This document shows, one piece after another, positions 21,962 to 35,199 of a stretch of 64,000 nt of DNA. The stretch is taken from the NCBI GenBank assembly GCA_036426205.1, contig CM071568.1, positions 40,203,221 to 40,267,220 of the forward strand, in the 5' to 3' direction. A program made the translations under genes and the position numbers. The stretch's first letter is position 1, and each line of letters opens with the position of its first letter. Under the pieces are notes generated by a model. That model searched no databases, was not told the DNA's origin, and saw only the letters and a program-made list of their open reading frames with translations. The DNA is from Ascaphus truei (lineage: Eukaryota; Chordata; Amphibia; Anura; Ascaphidae).

Positions 21962-24055
21962 TGTTAGATAAAAATATATATACTAAATTACATTTCTCAA
22001 GATTTTTCTTTCAGAAGTATCAAGTTAAAGTATATTGCTCTAGCAGTGCAGGTTTACCAGAGTAGTTCTACTTAGCAAGTCATAGCATTCTCACTTTATT
22101 TACAATGTAGAAAATAGCTGAAGCGCTCAAGGCAGGTGTAATAAACCAAAATAAGCCAAACCACTAAACCAGGGTACTAATAATTGATATAGTACCTAAT
22201 GTGTAATAGTATGGGTACTATCCTCCTGAAGACAGGTGGCATATGGTACAAGCCCACTTACCATCAGTCTCATTGGCAGGTTCCCCTGAAAAATATGCAA
22301 ATAATCACATACTGGTGGGGTAGGTTGGGAGGCTGTGCAGCTACTAAATGCAATACAGGAAAAAAGGAGACCAAAAGCGCACCAGCACGAACGGAGCAGG
22401 AAGGACCCAAAACGAAAAATAATTAAAAGGGCACTTTAATGTGACAAAAGACCCATCCAACGCGTTTCGAACATCACAGCGTTCTTTTTCAAGGATGGGG
22501 GGGGGCATGGCTATTAGGGGAGGGGGTGTGTCATTGGCTGAATCGGGGCTCTCTCTCTCCCCTGCCCCCCCGTGCTCTCTTCCCTGCCCCCCCCCTCTGT
22601 CCGTTCCCCCCCCCCCCTGCCCTTTTCCCCCCCCCTCTGTCCGTTTGCCCCCCCCCTTTCCACATCTCTCTGCTAAATTCAGTGTCAGTGTGTGTGACAG
22701 GAGAGTAGAACATGCCCCCTCTCACTTCCCATTTGTCAGAGCAGGGTCGTGTGACCCTGCTCTCAGCAGCAAAGTAGCTCTCCCTTGTCTCCCCAAGCAG
22801 AACGCTTGGGAGAGCGTGTGTGCACGCGCATGAGCGCGCGAGCACAGAGGGAGAGGGGATGTGCTGATTCACATAGAAGGTAAGCGCGCCAAGCACCAAG
22901 CGAGCTCAGCACCAGCGGGGACTCAGCCTAAGGAACCACAACCCTCTCGAATAGCACATCTAAGATCAGATGTATTGTAAATTCTTCTGTATTTGGCAAC
23001 ATGTTCAAATTACCTGCAAATTGCAGGGAACCCCTTATGGATACCAGGAACACTGTATGCCTAGTAAAAATAAATAAATGAATTACAGTAGTTGGTGATA
23101 TGCTATGTGTTTATGCATTCAAACACAAGATTCCACATTGGGAATTGCCAAATGTGTCTGTCTTCTTGCAATGATACCTGGAATCAAATGCTTGCACAGC
23201 TCATTCTCCCTAATGTCACCAAATTCAACATCGCCTGCTCTAGCAGCACCATGCTCTGCTCAAAGTTGGGACACATACTGTATAGTACACCATGTTGAGG
23301 GAGAACATTTTCCAAACAATTCATTGAACTAATTCTTCCTTTAACATATCTTTCAAATTGAATGAAGTTCTTCTATCCGTTCTGATCTTTTTGACAAAAG
23401 TGTCATAGGCACACAAGGTATATGCAAGCCTAAAAAATGGTGCTTTGAAAGACACCTAAAATTTTGGAAAATGACAACCTACGGTATCGGTTTCAAAAGT
23501 ATAAAAAATATTTTGATAGAACTATCAAAACTATGTCAGTTTGCCACAAATCTGCCAGTACAAGTGTGTAAGAAGACAAATAAGAGAACAAAAGGTCATT
23601 TTGTTACATTGAAGTTACTTAATTTATGCGAGGGAAATGGCAAGATCTTGTTAAATAGATACAATAAACAACCAGGCAAACTCAGTAATGTCATTAAGAG
23701 ATGTGTATGAAATACAACAAAAAAGGGGAATAACTATATTGAAGCTTGTCTTATTTTAAAGGAGCAGTTCATGCAATATTCTACGTGTGTTTTTAAATAA
23801 AACTGTTCTGTAGTATTAAAGATCTTTTTTTTTTATTATTCAACTCTTCATGCCATTTTTTATGAGTTTTAATATACTAGGCATTCTTTGATTTATGTAG
23901 CAGGTTTTAGCACACTTCCGACAGTGCAAGAGTTTTGAACCACTTTCCTGTTTGTGATAATTTGTTGCCAATTATCCCAGCAGTTTGAGCTGCAAACTGC
24001 AACAATAGATAATGTTACCTTGGTAATCTAAGAATACATTGCAGCTGCTGATTTA
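21962..24055. other. Intron sequence with C-rich tract
   Basis: A repeat carrying an ACGCGTTTCG motif lies at about 22,310-22,500. A C-rich pyrimidine tract lies at 22,549-22,668. No exon was recognised; an unassigned plus-strand open frame at 23,471-23,710 shows no known motif. Confidence 0.45.
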
Positions 24056-24226
24056 GGCTTGTTATATAGTAATTGTGGGCGTGCGCGCCTGTGCACGTGG
24101 CGCACACTTTTTGTATGTATAGAGTCCATGCTGCCGGGAAGGTACGGTATGTATGTATGTATGTATGTATGTATGTATGATTTTATTTTTTTTAAACATT
24201 TTGGATAATTTTTATTTTTTTTATTT

Positions 24227-24279
<53 letters not shown>

Positions 24280-24405
24280 CAGCGGTTGTAGCTCCACGCA
24301 CACAGCACCATTATAGAAAGGCTGACTAACCACAGTCAACTATAACTGCCGTGCGTGCGCACGGTGTAGCAAGCGCACCATCTATAGAGCAGCCCTTACA
24401 CTGAC
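24056..24405. mobile_element. Harbinger-like MITE containing two microsatellites
   Basis: Left end GGCTTGTTATATAG and inverted right end GGGCTGCTCTATAGATGG are flanked by TTA on both sides (3-bp TWA-type duplication). It contains (GTAT)n at about 24,149-24,178 and (AC)n at about 24,230-24,276. Confidence 0.75.
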
Positions 24406-24414
24406 AGTGGTCTC

Positions 24415-24736
24415 CAAACTCTTCAGTACGAGTGACACATCGTATATCCTACACATTTTCGCAGGACAAAGGAATGAATATATATATATATATCTTTTTA
24501 ACATTTGTATATATTTTATAAATGAATTAATAAGTTTTATTTGGATCTTTTGGGGGTAATCAGCATGAAATGATTCAGAACAAAAGAGAAATGTGACAAT
24601 TACAAAGAAAGGAGGCCGTGCTTACACTGGGAAATGATCTATAATGAGCAAAAACATATTTCAAGTTGCTGGGGGACGGATACAATCTTGTGGGGGGCCT
24701 GACGTGGCCCCCGGGCTGTAGTTTGGAAACGCTTGG
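24415..24736. mobile_element. hAT-type repeat (Tip100/Charlie-like ends)
   Basis: It starts CAGTGGTCTCCAAACTCTTC and probably ends at GGGCTGTAGTTTGGAAACGC then TTG. An inverted second start of the same family (about 63 bp highly similar) is at 31,283-31,342. No clear target duplication was found. Confidence 0.55.
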
Positions 24737-25442
24737 ATTACAGGATTGATTGAAACAGAAAGGTATCCATTTAGTGAACCCAGGGAAGCAGGATATTTCC
24801 TGATCGCTCACGGGAGAACTAATCAAAAATCGGTAGCTTAGGTAATTAGTTTTCAATAAAAAAAGGTAATCAAAGGCTGCATATATTAAAACCAACATTT
24901 TATTTTTAAGTGCCGCCAGGGTTGCCTCTAAGAAAAATAGTCAGAGGCAGGGAAAGTATTTAGAGAGACAAAAAGGAACACCTACAACAAATACTGAGAC
25001 AATATTTATAAGAAAAAATGTGCTATATACCAGAATGTAACAAAATTTCATGTATTTAGATTAGCATTCTTGACACTGTGCTTAAAGTAAACGTCCATGA
25101 AAGACCATGTTATACCAAATACAGTTACTAGTACCACTAGCTTAAAAACAATTACTACTTCATGTTGTATAATACAGACAAATACATTCACATGCCAAAG
25201 CAAGTAGGTATTTAAACTTTAGGTGCATCATCAAGAACTAGTCTGTACTGGACAGGACACAACTCAGATATTTTGCACAGAAAGCCTACTGTGACATTTC
25301 TGGCAGGCATTTTATTCCCTACAAGTGACAATACAGATACTGCAAGCATCTCCTGAACTTGTGGTTCCAAACGCTAAAGACTGGTAAGAGCCTGCTCTAT
25401 GAAACTCCAGTTCAGGTGAATTGGTATGGTATGGGTCTAGTG
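24737..25442. other. Intron sequence, no gene recognised
   Basis: AT-rich sequence without recognisable coding or repeat structure. Confidence 0.4.
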
Positions 25443-25770
25443 CAGCGGTGCGTAAACGGGGGGGTGGGAGAATTTGCATGGGGGGCGCGGGCTGTTCCAG
25501 AGCATTTAATGTAATGCCGGGGAAGGCGTGAGGCCTCTGTAACCTCACTTACCTACTGGCAGCCGGGTCTTAAGCGACGTCATGGCAACGCGGCGTGAAA
25601 TGACGCAGCAGGTCATGTGACGTCACGCGGCACCATGGTAACGCAGCGTCAAATGATGCGGTGGGGTCACGTGACCCGCAATGTCATTTGAAGCCGTGCC
25701 TTCGGGGGAGGTACTGCGCAAACGCTGCGGCTCCAAGGGGGCTGCAGCTGAAAAAGTTTGCGCAGCGCTG
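25443..25770. mobile_element. hAT-type GC-rich MITE
   Basis: Termini are CAGCGGTGCGTAAACG and GTTTGCGCAGCGCTG. It contains TGACGTCA (25,618-25,625) and CACCATGGTAACG (from 25,632). Flanking duplication is ambiguous. Confidence 0.75.
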
Positions 25771-26429
25771 TAGTGTACATAAAAATCTCAAAAGAAAAAT
25801 CGCAACATAATTGTCGTCAACTAGTCAATTTCTTCTTTTATACCTCTTTACCTGGGGTTAAATTAATAAGATTTGGCTTAAGAATTATTTATAGACAGAC
25901 ATCTTTTAATACAGATTCCACACCCCACTTCAGATGTGCTTCACTTTGCAGACAGGTCTTAACCCAACTCAAAAGCCAAGGGGTGGGCCTAAACATTTTT
26001 TCCTTGTCGACTTTTTAAATGACTGCAAATTAAAAATTAGGAAGTAGAGGAGCTCTTAATCTGTGCATAAGGGAAGCAACAGATGCGTTAGATGTGCCAT
26101 CAACCATTCCATTTTGTGTGTACAAATGCAGATCAAACCACTTCAAATCTATGTTGCCCCAAGTACAAAAATAAAAATAATAGATTCACTTGGGGACAGT
26201 CCACCACATCACAAAACGAGGTAAAGTTATATAGTAAGAATAACAACGTTAATAGCAGGGTAAACGTAAATTAGATGACGATTCGCTTTCCATGCCTAAA
26301 TATGTATTTTTTTAAATGCCATTCATATATGCAGCACTCAGAGAAAACACCAAAATACAATAAATGTTTCAGATATAAAAAAAAGAGTGCAGATACAATA
26401 AACATCTAAGAAGAAAAATGTTTTCATAT

Positions 26430-27350
26430 CTTTTTAGAAAGGGAAGGTATACATGGATATACCAAATAAGTAAAAATGGGGAAGGATGTTGATCCAGGGA
26501 GAAATCTGATTGCCAATATTGGTGTCAGGAAGGAATTTATGCTTCCCCTTATGAGACATCATTGGATGATGTTTCACTGGGGGGGGGGGGGGAGGGGGGG
26601 GGGGTTTACTTACCTTCCTCTGGATTAAAATACTGTTAATTCAAATATAGGATAAGTATATGTCGTCTGAAAATTTGCTTAATTAGATGGGTGCAAATAA
26701 ATGTCCCACCTGTCCGTGATATATCCAATAGTCCACAGTCCTGTTCTTTTCTCAATTTATTCAGAGACAAATAGAAAACATCTTTTACAGCATCATTTCT
26801 GTCAGGTACATCAGGTTTTTAGGCATATAGACTGTACTTATAGAGTGAAAATAATGAATTTACTCAGAGTGGAGAATCTTTAGCTTAGTTGATGTTAAAT
26901 GGACTCTGGATTTTATACATCCAGGTACAATCTTTCATACTTATCTTAATCAGTCTTAACATAGCTATTACTTGTATTTTTCAAGGTCAGCCAAATATCC
27001 TTAAATCAATCAACATTTCTTCATTTAGCACTATATTTACTTGGTTATACAAAACTCCCTTGTTCTGTCACTAACTATGGGATTAACTGTGTTCCTAATC
27101 TTTAAAACTGATGATTTATATTGTATTGTTTAACCAACTACCCCAATATAATTTCTAACTGAATACTACTGTATATTGCTTATTTGAACTATTAACATGC
27201 TGAAAATATATGTATAAATAGATAATATAGCGCAATTATTATTCAGGCTTTGAAATCGTCCTATCTTCATCGGCTAAATTTAGCATAGCTGGAACTTGGA
27301 CATACCGTGTGTCTTTTTTCAACTTCATCTAATATGCAACTATGTAAAAG
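26430..27350 (+). repeat. CR1-type LINE 3' end, interrupted
   Basis: The left part (GAAAGGGAAGGTATACATGG onward) and the right part (AAATTTAGCATAGC … TCTTTTTTCAACTTCATC) match the 3' end of the CR1 element at 40,135-40,440. About 600 bp of another repeat lies between them. Confidence 0.75.
26670..27272 (+). repeat. Unnamed ~600-bp interspersed repeat inside the CR1 tail
   Basis: The sequence matches in inverse orientation a copy at about 45,364-46,125. Shared blocks include AGATGGGTGCAAATAAATGT and TTCTCAATTTATTCAGAGAC. Its ends coincide with the break in the CR1 tail. No coding capacity. Confidence 0.7.
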
Positions 27351-28800
27351 TGCTTGTTTGAAAATGAATCCTGGCCTGAAAAAAAAAAAAAAAAAAAAAA
27401 AAAAACGAACACCAAGCTTTTTATGCACACGTGGAAAAATACCAACATTTCACCTTGAACTTCCCACTCTTAACACACCAGGTTGGCTTTTAGGGCAAAT
27501 TCTGAAACCGCCAATTTTGCTTTCAACTAAGTTTTATTAAATACCATTAGTAATAAGAGTAATAGTAACTTGAAGTTACAAGGACACCACATGCCAGTAA
27601 TGCATGCCCAGGGCCTTCCATGGTTATTATTGTTTGTATTACTTTCAGAGCTATATCCATAACAATCTCTCTATGAGTAGTCAAAGACAAATGACACTGA
27701 CATTTTGTTATTACACGGATAAACAAAATTACCGATGCACAATTGCTAGTGATAACAGAAAAGCTCAGAAACTACAATTTTTCAAAAATTAGTTTCAGTC
27801 TGCAGCAATTAAACATATGTCATCTGCTTACACTGAGGGAAAGAAGAAATCAAGACACTGCTCTTACGTTTGCTGAACTGCAATAATGATAGCAGCTTTG
27901 TACGATGTACAATTATTTTTCCTCATTGCATGGCTACATTTCAGCAATTCAAACATGTTATCAATAGCGTACTGTGGTTAGTATATTTATGCATTTCCGG
28001 ACCCAAAATGCACTATGCACTTTATGGAGTGCTTGTCCATGCAGAGAATACGAAGTGCCATAGACACACAAATATTCTAAGAATGCTTGTGCCAATTTAA
28101 AACCATTACAAACCTCGAATCATTTCTTGGTACATCATTTCTATTTTCAAAGGTGTGTCCTAAACATGAAAATTCATGTAAACATTGAAATTAAAAAAAA
28201 GGATGACCAGATAATCTACTATGGTGTCAATTTAAAAAAAAAAAAAAAAAAAACCTCAGGGGAGTCATTTACTTATTTAAAGGTTGCCAACAAAATCTGC
28301 ATACTGTATGTTAAGAAAATCGTACACTGTGAGTTACATCCGAACAGTGAGTCACTTCACAGGCCTTAAATATCACATGCAGTAGTGTTCTGTGGTTAGC
28401 AATCTTCTCAGAAGTAGTTTTAAAGGGACAATTCCTCTAAGACTAAAAGTATATTAGTGACATGTTAAAGGGGTTACACTAGGCCAGGGTGACTAATGCA
28501 AATGTAATCCAAACCCGACATCTGGAAGTATTTTTAGTATAAAAATTAGCTTATGAACATGGTGAGTTGAGGCGTGGGTTTGATTACATCTTGCGACTCC
28601 CTTTTGTTTGATGTCACTTGGACCTATGTACCAAGTGTCCCACATAACGGTTTTGGCGCAACCTTGGCACACAGGACCTGTAACCTGCGCTTGTGTGCAC
28701 CTACTTACCAATCTAAAAATTCCTCAACCTGTGCATTAACAAATAGTTTAGATTGCGATCTATCAACCCAACAATTTTACATGGCAGGGTATGTTTCATT
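27351..28800. other. Intron sequence with A-rich runs
   Basis: Poly-A runs lie at about 27,379-27,405 and 28,236-28,252. No exon was recognised. Confidence 0.4.
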
Positions 28801-28808
28801 ATCTAAGT

Positions 28809-29256
28809 CAGTGATTTTTAACCAGGGTTCTGCGGGCATACCCTCAAGGGTTCCGTAGCCAACAAAGTGTGGGGGGAAGAGGGGGCGGGAGGGTAGAGAG
28901 AGCTGGGACAACTGTCCCAGGCCCGGCGGCACTTGAGCAGTGGTGTGACGGTGGTTCCGACATTCACCTCCCTTCTCCGGTCGGCGTCGGGTCCGACCAG
29001 AGGAGGGCGCTGCGGATTGGAGCAGCATAGCATGGAAGGTGTGTGTGTGTGTGTGTGTGTGTAAGAGGGGAGGGGGGAAGAGAGAGGGGGGATTGTGTGA
29101 GGTGTTGGGAGAGTGAGAGGGGAAGGGGTTTTGAGGGACAGACGGGAGAGCAAGAGGAACGGGAGGGGGTGGGGAAAGAGGGGGCGGAGGTTCCCCAGAA
29201 TGTCACATTATAATTCTAGAGTTACTTAACAAAAAAAGGAAGGTTGAAAACCACTG
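28809..29256. mobile_element. hAT-type MITE with near-perfect 8-bp duplication
   Basis: Termini are CAGTGATTTTTAACC and GGTTGAAAACCACTG. Flanks are ATCTAAGT and ATCTAGGT (7 of 8). It contains a (TG)n block at about 29,039-29,062. Confidence 0.88.
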
Positions 29257-29264
29257 ATCTAGGT

Positions 29265-31282
29265 TATTAAAATGTATTATTTTCCTTAATATTATACTAA
29301 ATTATATTTAATCATAATGGTTACAACAAATGCGGAATCATATGTATGAAGTCTTAATTCATACAAACCTTAACATAATAAGTGCAATATTACTTTTTAG
29401 CACTGAAAAAATAGACACAAAAATAAATAAATAAAAGCCTAGCCTCCCTTCGCTTATATTTATTGGTGCTCTCTATATGGACAGGGTGGGATAAGGGTAG
29501 AAAAAACACTTTATTGATACAGACCTCCCCCCCCCCCCCCCCGAGAAATGTATTGTTTTTATTAAAGTCCAGAGAAACGAAAGAAGACACTTGCTTTTAG
29601 CACAGCTACATTTGTTTTAGGAAGCCAATTAGATTGTTAAATGGATAACAAAAGCTGTATTTTTGGCCAACTACATGGGATTGCACCTTTTAAAGGAAAC
29701 AAACCGTGTACTTATTTCTGAGTGAAATTGTGGAAATGAGAGTAGGTTTATATTTGATTAAAGAACATACTCCTGAGAACATTCAATTTCTCTTGAAAGG
29801 GATTTAAAATGATTATGTGTATATTGAGTTACTATGTGTGCTATGTGATTGTTAATAGTGTCCAGGGAAAACAACAAACTATTTTTAAAGTCATTTTCTA
29901 AGTAGAAATTGACTAGTATTTAGTCCCACCAGAGTTTCATACAAGCTAAAATGGGTATTTGTTGTTTAAGAACGGAAGAATGGTACAACATGTTCAGAGC
30001 TAAATAAATCTTCAAATAAGTAAAAAAAAAAAAAAAACAGTATATTAATGAACCCTTCAACAACTTGCACTACAAAAAAAAAAACCACTGTGCTGCAATT
30101 CATGTTTACTTGACCAAAGCTCATGTTGACTGTTGCAATGTTTTAGGAGCAATACAAGGCTAGTCTCACAAGTGGATCACAGTAACCCCGGCATCGGTTT
30201 CGGCTTCATATTAAGGAATGAATACCAATAACTCAACCGGCAAGTATCTCAGGGACCGGGAAGTGCCCCCCCGCCTCCCCACTAAAAACAGGCAGGTCAG
30301 CTCCAGAGGGCCCTACAGTTCCAATGCGGTAAATTAATTAAAACAAAATGTTATTTGGACGGGATTGCAGCTACATGCACAGAAAAATAGGCCCCATGTG
30401 GCAACTGTAAACAACATCAAATGATTGTAATATTGCAGCCCAAACTTAAGTATAAAAATGTTTCTATGGACATATATATCTTTAAAAGGAAAATATTTAC
30501 ATTACAATTTGGCCACTGTGAAATGTACAGTAAAAGGCACATGTAATTGTATCCAATGCAGTTTAACGTATTTACAAGTGAAAACATAATGCAAGACAAG
30601 GATCATCTACTGAACCAAAAAAAAGCAGCATTTTATTCTTATTCCAGCCCAAAATAAACTATCCAATTTGCAAATACGGTCAATTATATTAAAATATTTA
30701 ATCCTTCAAAAAGGGTTTAGAACATGCATGGTTCTGCTAGTAATGTGAATGCAAGAGAGTATTAGAAAAGACAAAGATGCTCCCATGTAGAGCCAAAGTG
30801 AACAAATAATTGCAATATTTTCAGCGACAGAAATGTTGGGGTGACTCATCTTTTAAATACTTTTACCGGTCTTGCAAATACAGTACTGTCAATCAAGACA
30901 TCACAGTTGTTTTAGATTGTTTCAATTCTGCTTGGGTCCCTCCGCCCCATTAACTCCTTGTTACCAGTAACTCTGCAAGGCAAAGTTTATCCACTTTGTC
31001 TTACCCCCACAATATGTAACCAGAGTCAAAGCTGCACAAGAAAATGGTCACATTTGATTTTGAAGTGTCCTACTGTACATAGGATGACAATTTATGCCTT
31101 TTTTAATTGAAACGTCACAATTTAAAATGCTAAAATACACCAAACTTTTGGGAAATTGATCATACTTATTAATGGAACGGTTTCAAATAAAGATAAAAAG
31201 TATGGCAATTTGCATTCATGTTGCATTAAAACACCAAAAAATATTTTATTTAGTCATATATTATTATATACTGTATGATGGC
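29265..31282. other. Intron sequence, no gene recognised
   Basis: AT-rich sequence with short homopolymers, including a C run at about 29,527-29,542. No exon of OXR1 could be recognised on the minus strand. Confidence 0.4.
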
Positions 31283-31342
31283 CCGCGAAAATGTGTAGAA
31301 TATACGAAGTATCCCTCGTACTGAAAAGTTTGGAGACCACTG
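31283..31342. mobile_element. Inverted end of the 24,415 hAT family
   Basis: It ends CTCGTACTGAAAAGTTTGGA then GACCACTG and is followed by CACTAGAG. In reverse complement it is highly similar to 24,415-24,477. Confidence 0.6.
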
Positions 31343-31356
31343 CACTAGAGGTATAA

Positions 31357-31701
31357 GGCCTTGCCCCCGCTACCTACTACAGCGTCCGCTGTGGCGAACG
31401 CTGCACGCACGAGAGCCCTCCCCTCAATGGCGCCGGGCCCGGTGCGAGGGGGGGCCGCAGAGCTCGGGCGAGAGTTGTTCCTGCTCTCAATAGAATTGAG
31501 AGCAGGACTCGCGTCGAGCAATACGGCACGCCCCCCGGTGGTTCAGCTAATGAGGGCGAACCTGCCGGGTGACGTCATGGCCGCGGCCCCGTCACGCCCC
31601 CCAGTCTCTCCTCCTGCAGTGAGCTGCAGACCGGGGAATCGGCTGAACACGCCGCCAATCTCCCGGGCGCGCATTACAGCGGCGTAACCGGGGCCTTGGC
31701 C
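31357..31701. mobile_element. Harbinger-like GC-rich MITE
   Basis: Left end GGCCTTGCCCCCGCT and inverted right end GGCCAAGGCCCCGGT are flanked by TAA on both sides. It contains the motif GGTTCAGCTAATGAGGGCGA at 31,540. Confidence 0.7.
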
Positions 31702-31806
31702 TAAGGCTGAGTCCACGGTGGTGCAGCAACCTATTATAATCTTTATTCTCCTGTCCACGCTCTGCTGCGCGCTCATGTGCGGGCACGTACACTCACGTTG
31801 CTTCAT

Positions 31807-32728
31807 GATTGTCACGGGAGACCAGGTTCTACAACACCTTTTTATAACTGGGATCAGAAGATTGAGCAAAACAAGATGGTAAAATAAATGGTAATTTATT
31901 TCTCGTACAACACAGACACACAAAGTTACACAATTCAAGATTAACACACTTACTGGGAATGGGGCTAACGAATAAATCAGTTTCCGGAACGAAATTCCTT
32001 AAGATCATTTTTTCAGAGCACTTTCCAATGACCGGTAGTTACTCACAAAAGTAATGGAACTGTTTTCTGCATGCAATGCCTGCTGCGACCACTCCGTTGT
32101 AAAAAGCTGGACTTAGAAACTTTTCTGCTTTTAAAATCCTTGAAGCTGGCTCGCGTCTATTCAGTTCTGAGTATCTTTGAATTCGCCGCTGTTGGTCTGC
32201 GCTTGGAATCTGCGCTCCTCATTGGCTCACTTAAGCCTTCAGTCTTTCATTCACTAACCTGACCAGCTTATCAGAGCGTGGGAATTCTCCTGCCAGCCAA
32301 TCACCGACTTCGAAAGCGGGGCAGGCACCTTTTCTCAGGTAGCAAGGGGGCATTGGTTAACCTGGCCCCTCTGCCTCTTTGCATACTGAGCCCACCCTCT
32401 GCTCAGGCTCCAGAATCTGGATTTTGGCAGATGGTTGCTGGATCGCCTTGTGTTAGCCAGGACATGGGTACTCAAGTATAACTGCAGTGCCCCTCCTGTT
32501 CTAACACCTTGGCATCCCTGAGCCTTTCAAGAACGGACTCTGTACAGACACAGAGGCACCAAGCTTGGTCACCAGCTGGGTTTTCCAGAATCCATGACTT
32601 AGAAAGCCCTCAGTTCATGTACAGGTTATCAATATCTGTACACATTAAACTATACCCATCTAATAAAATATATGGTGTCCTGTTTCTGTGTACTAAAAGT
32701 TATGGGTTCCTATTCTGGTGTCATGAAT
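31807..32728. mobile_element. Possible solo LTR
   Basis: The segment starts TGTCACGGGAGACCAGG and ends TTCTGGTGTCA, giving TG...CA termini. AATAAA lies about 70 bp before the right end. Orientation and target duplication are unresolved. Confidence 0.35.
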
Positions 32729-32737
32729 GGAGTGAAA

Positions 32738-32739
32738 TA

Positions 32740-32773
<34 letters not shown>

Positions 32774-33890
32774 CATATATATATACATATATATATATAT
32801 ATACATATATATATATGCATTATACATCTAATACATACTATATACTATTATACGCTCACATACTATATACTATAATACATAATAATAATAATACATACAT
32901 ACATTATATAATCACTGAGTTAGTTCATGGTATACAAAAGGACAAAACCCCCCCAGCAAAGCAATATGCTAATGTAAATACAACTGTATGCTCATCTCTG
33001 CATGTCTTAGGCAGGTCTGCACCCCGCCCTTCACCTCATCCCCCAGCACACAGCACTTCCACTGCAGCAAGGGACTCTGGAATGACATGCAAATGCGCAC
33101 ACAGTGCCACTTTTTGCTTCAAAACCATTTTAATGGTTCCCTATGGCTTTAGCTTTCTGCATGGTCATCAGCCAGGGTTAATATATTATATATATATTAT
33201 ATATCAGTGGTTCTACACCTATACATTTGCTCGCCCCGGGCGCGATGGATTTACCCAAACCTATACTTTGCGCGCCCCGGGCGAGTGGATTTAACCCTCG
33301 GTGGCGAGTAAATATTGGCCCAAGCAGCACACGTTTGGTTACTATGTGGCGAGTAGATTTTTTTTGTGTGGCGTAGTAGATTTTTTGTGTGGCGAGTATA
33401 TTTTTTGGTGATTTGTCAACCAGTGTGTGTGTGTGTGTGGTGTGTGTGTGTGTGTTGTGTGTGGTGGTGTGTGTGTGTGTGTGGTGTGTGTGTGTGTTGT
33501 GTGTGTGTGGTGTGTGGTGTGTATATATATATGTATATGTATGTATATATTACAAATACAACCTGTATGCTCATCTGCATGTCTTAGGCAGGTCTGCAAC
33601 CCCGCCTTTCCCCTTATCCCCCAGCATACAGCACTTCCACTGCAGCAGGGATTCTGGGAATGACTGCAAATGACACACAGTGTCACTTTTTGCCTCAAAA
33701 AACCATTTTTAACATGGTTCCCTATAGGCTTAAGCTTGCTGCATGGTCACAGCTTTGAGCACAGCCAGGGTTAAGGTGCATACCTATATATATACACACA
33801 CATACACATATATACATATACACATATATATATATACACATATACATATATACATATACACATATATATATCTATCCTACAATCGCTAGC
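32738..33890. repeat. Microsatellite-rich tandem duplication (~575-bp period)
   Basis: About 210 bp at 32,975-33,182 recurs at 33,550-33,775 (shared blocks CTTAGGCAGGTCTGCA and CAGCACTTCCACTGCAGCA). Between and around them are (TA)n at 32,738-32,820, GT-rich repeats at 33,423-33,525 and TATACACA arrays at 33,780-33,870. A related copy lies at 51.5 kb. Confidence 0.8.
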
Positions 33891-34794
33891 CTCATTTCTG
33901 GCACACGTGAAAATAACTTTTAAAACTTTTAGACACTTTAAAAGCCTGCTCAGCTTTATAACCTAGCTGGAGCAGCCCCTGAACCCCCAAAAGTAGGTTC
34001 AGTATACCTGGGCATCTCTGCTATATTGGAGAATCCCTGCTACACTAGGGATTCCGTGAATAGCTGCAGATATAGTTCAACTCCTTCATACCCATTTACC
34101 TTGTCTGGATGATGCTGCAGCAGGGATCCTTTCGGTGAGTCGCAAGAACGCTTTCAGAGTCAGAGTTTGGCGGAGTAATGCGCTTGGCTGTATCCGAGAA
34201 TCTCACTCAATCCCCGGATACAACTTTTGGGGCATCCCATAACTTTGGAACCCAGATACATAGCCACATTCTGTAAAGACGTTCTCCGACAAGTCAACGC
34301 CGAAACTTACAGCCTAGAAATCTCCCAATCCCAGTAAAGGCAAAAATCACAGAAATCTTTGTCGCAAAATTACTGTATAGTTGCAGTAATACATTTTCGA
34401 CACCTGGGCCCCAGAGCGGACACTCCAAGACCCCAACACACGGATCAGGGTTAACCAAGTCGGCTTGACCTTTATTATAAAGCCTGGTTAACCCCTTCAC
34501 CGTCACAATGATGTCATGATTAATTTGGGATTTGCCATCCAGGCAAAAAAAAAGGAGAAAAAAAAATAGATAAGGCTGTACAACGCGGTGTATTATATTT
34601 TACCCATGATATATTTTCTATGCATAAAGAATTAAGAACAATAGAGTATTGTATATTTAGAATTAACATAAAATAGCCGAGTATCACACGTACAACATGA
34701 ACATTAAAAATCAAGCTCATCGCGTTTGTGGACCGAAGTCACATTGGCTCTGGATGCGGCTGCCTGACTCCATAGAAGGAACCATAGCATGATG
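33891..34794. other. Intron sequence, no gene recognised
   Basis: No recognisable exon, repeat family or RNA gene. Confidence 0.35.
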
Positions 34795-35082
34795 TCAGCA
34801 ATGGGACGTGTCTCTCGGACCTCCCTGGCCGTACACCGTCTCATACACCACAGTTGTTACTTGGCGTTTGCGTGTTCTGGACGGCAGGGGGGGGGCATTG
34901 ATGATCACGTCAGCATCAAATGAAAAATGCTTACAGTCCAGAGCGTCCCAAATAGATGTTAGCTGGGAGTAAACACACTCCAAACGACTGCAATATGTTG
35001 GGTCGCTACTTGTTGAGCCAGCACCAGTGTCTATTGAATTCTTTTTTCTGTTAACATTACTGCATAAGACGAATACGCACAC
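34795..35082 (-). other. Unassigned open reading frame
   Basis: A minus-strand frame of 95 codons ends at 34,795. It contains the blocks LECVYSQLTSIWDALDCKHF and PSRTRKRQVTTVVYE. Composition looks protein-like rather than repeat-derived, but I recognise no family. It could be a fragment of a transposon-encoded protein or a chance frame. Splice sites for inclusion in OXR1 are not evident, and nothing matches the expected OXR1 protein. Confidence 0.3.
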
Positions 35083-35199
35083 TTTAGCATTGGTTACACT
35101 ATGTTTTGGGAGTTATGCATACGGTCTAGGACATTTGGTCGCGGTGCGGCGCCGCGACTCTCTCCACTGCCGGAACCTGCAACGTCGCTGCCAGCCGCT

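Noticed and set aside
24415..31342. A single 6.9-kb hAT element defined by inverted ends at 24,415 and 31,342
   Set aside because: The 8-bp flanks (TACACTGA and CACTAGAG) do not match, no transposase lies between, and other complete MITEs with good duplications occupy the interval. The left copy also has its own right end near 24,736.
32509..33294. 261-codon plus-strand frame rich in Tyr/Ile
   Set aside because: It is driven by TATA microsatellite sequence and crosses repeat boundaries.
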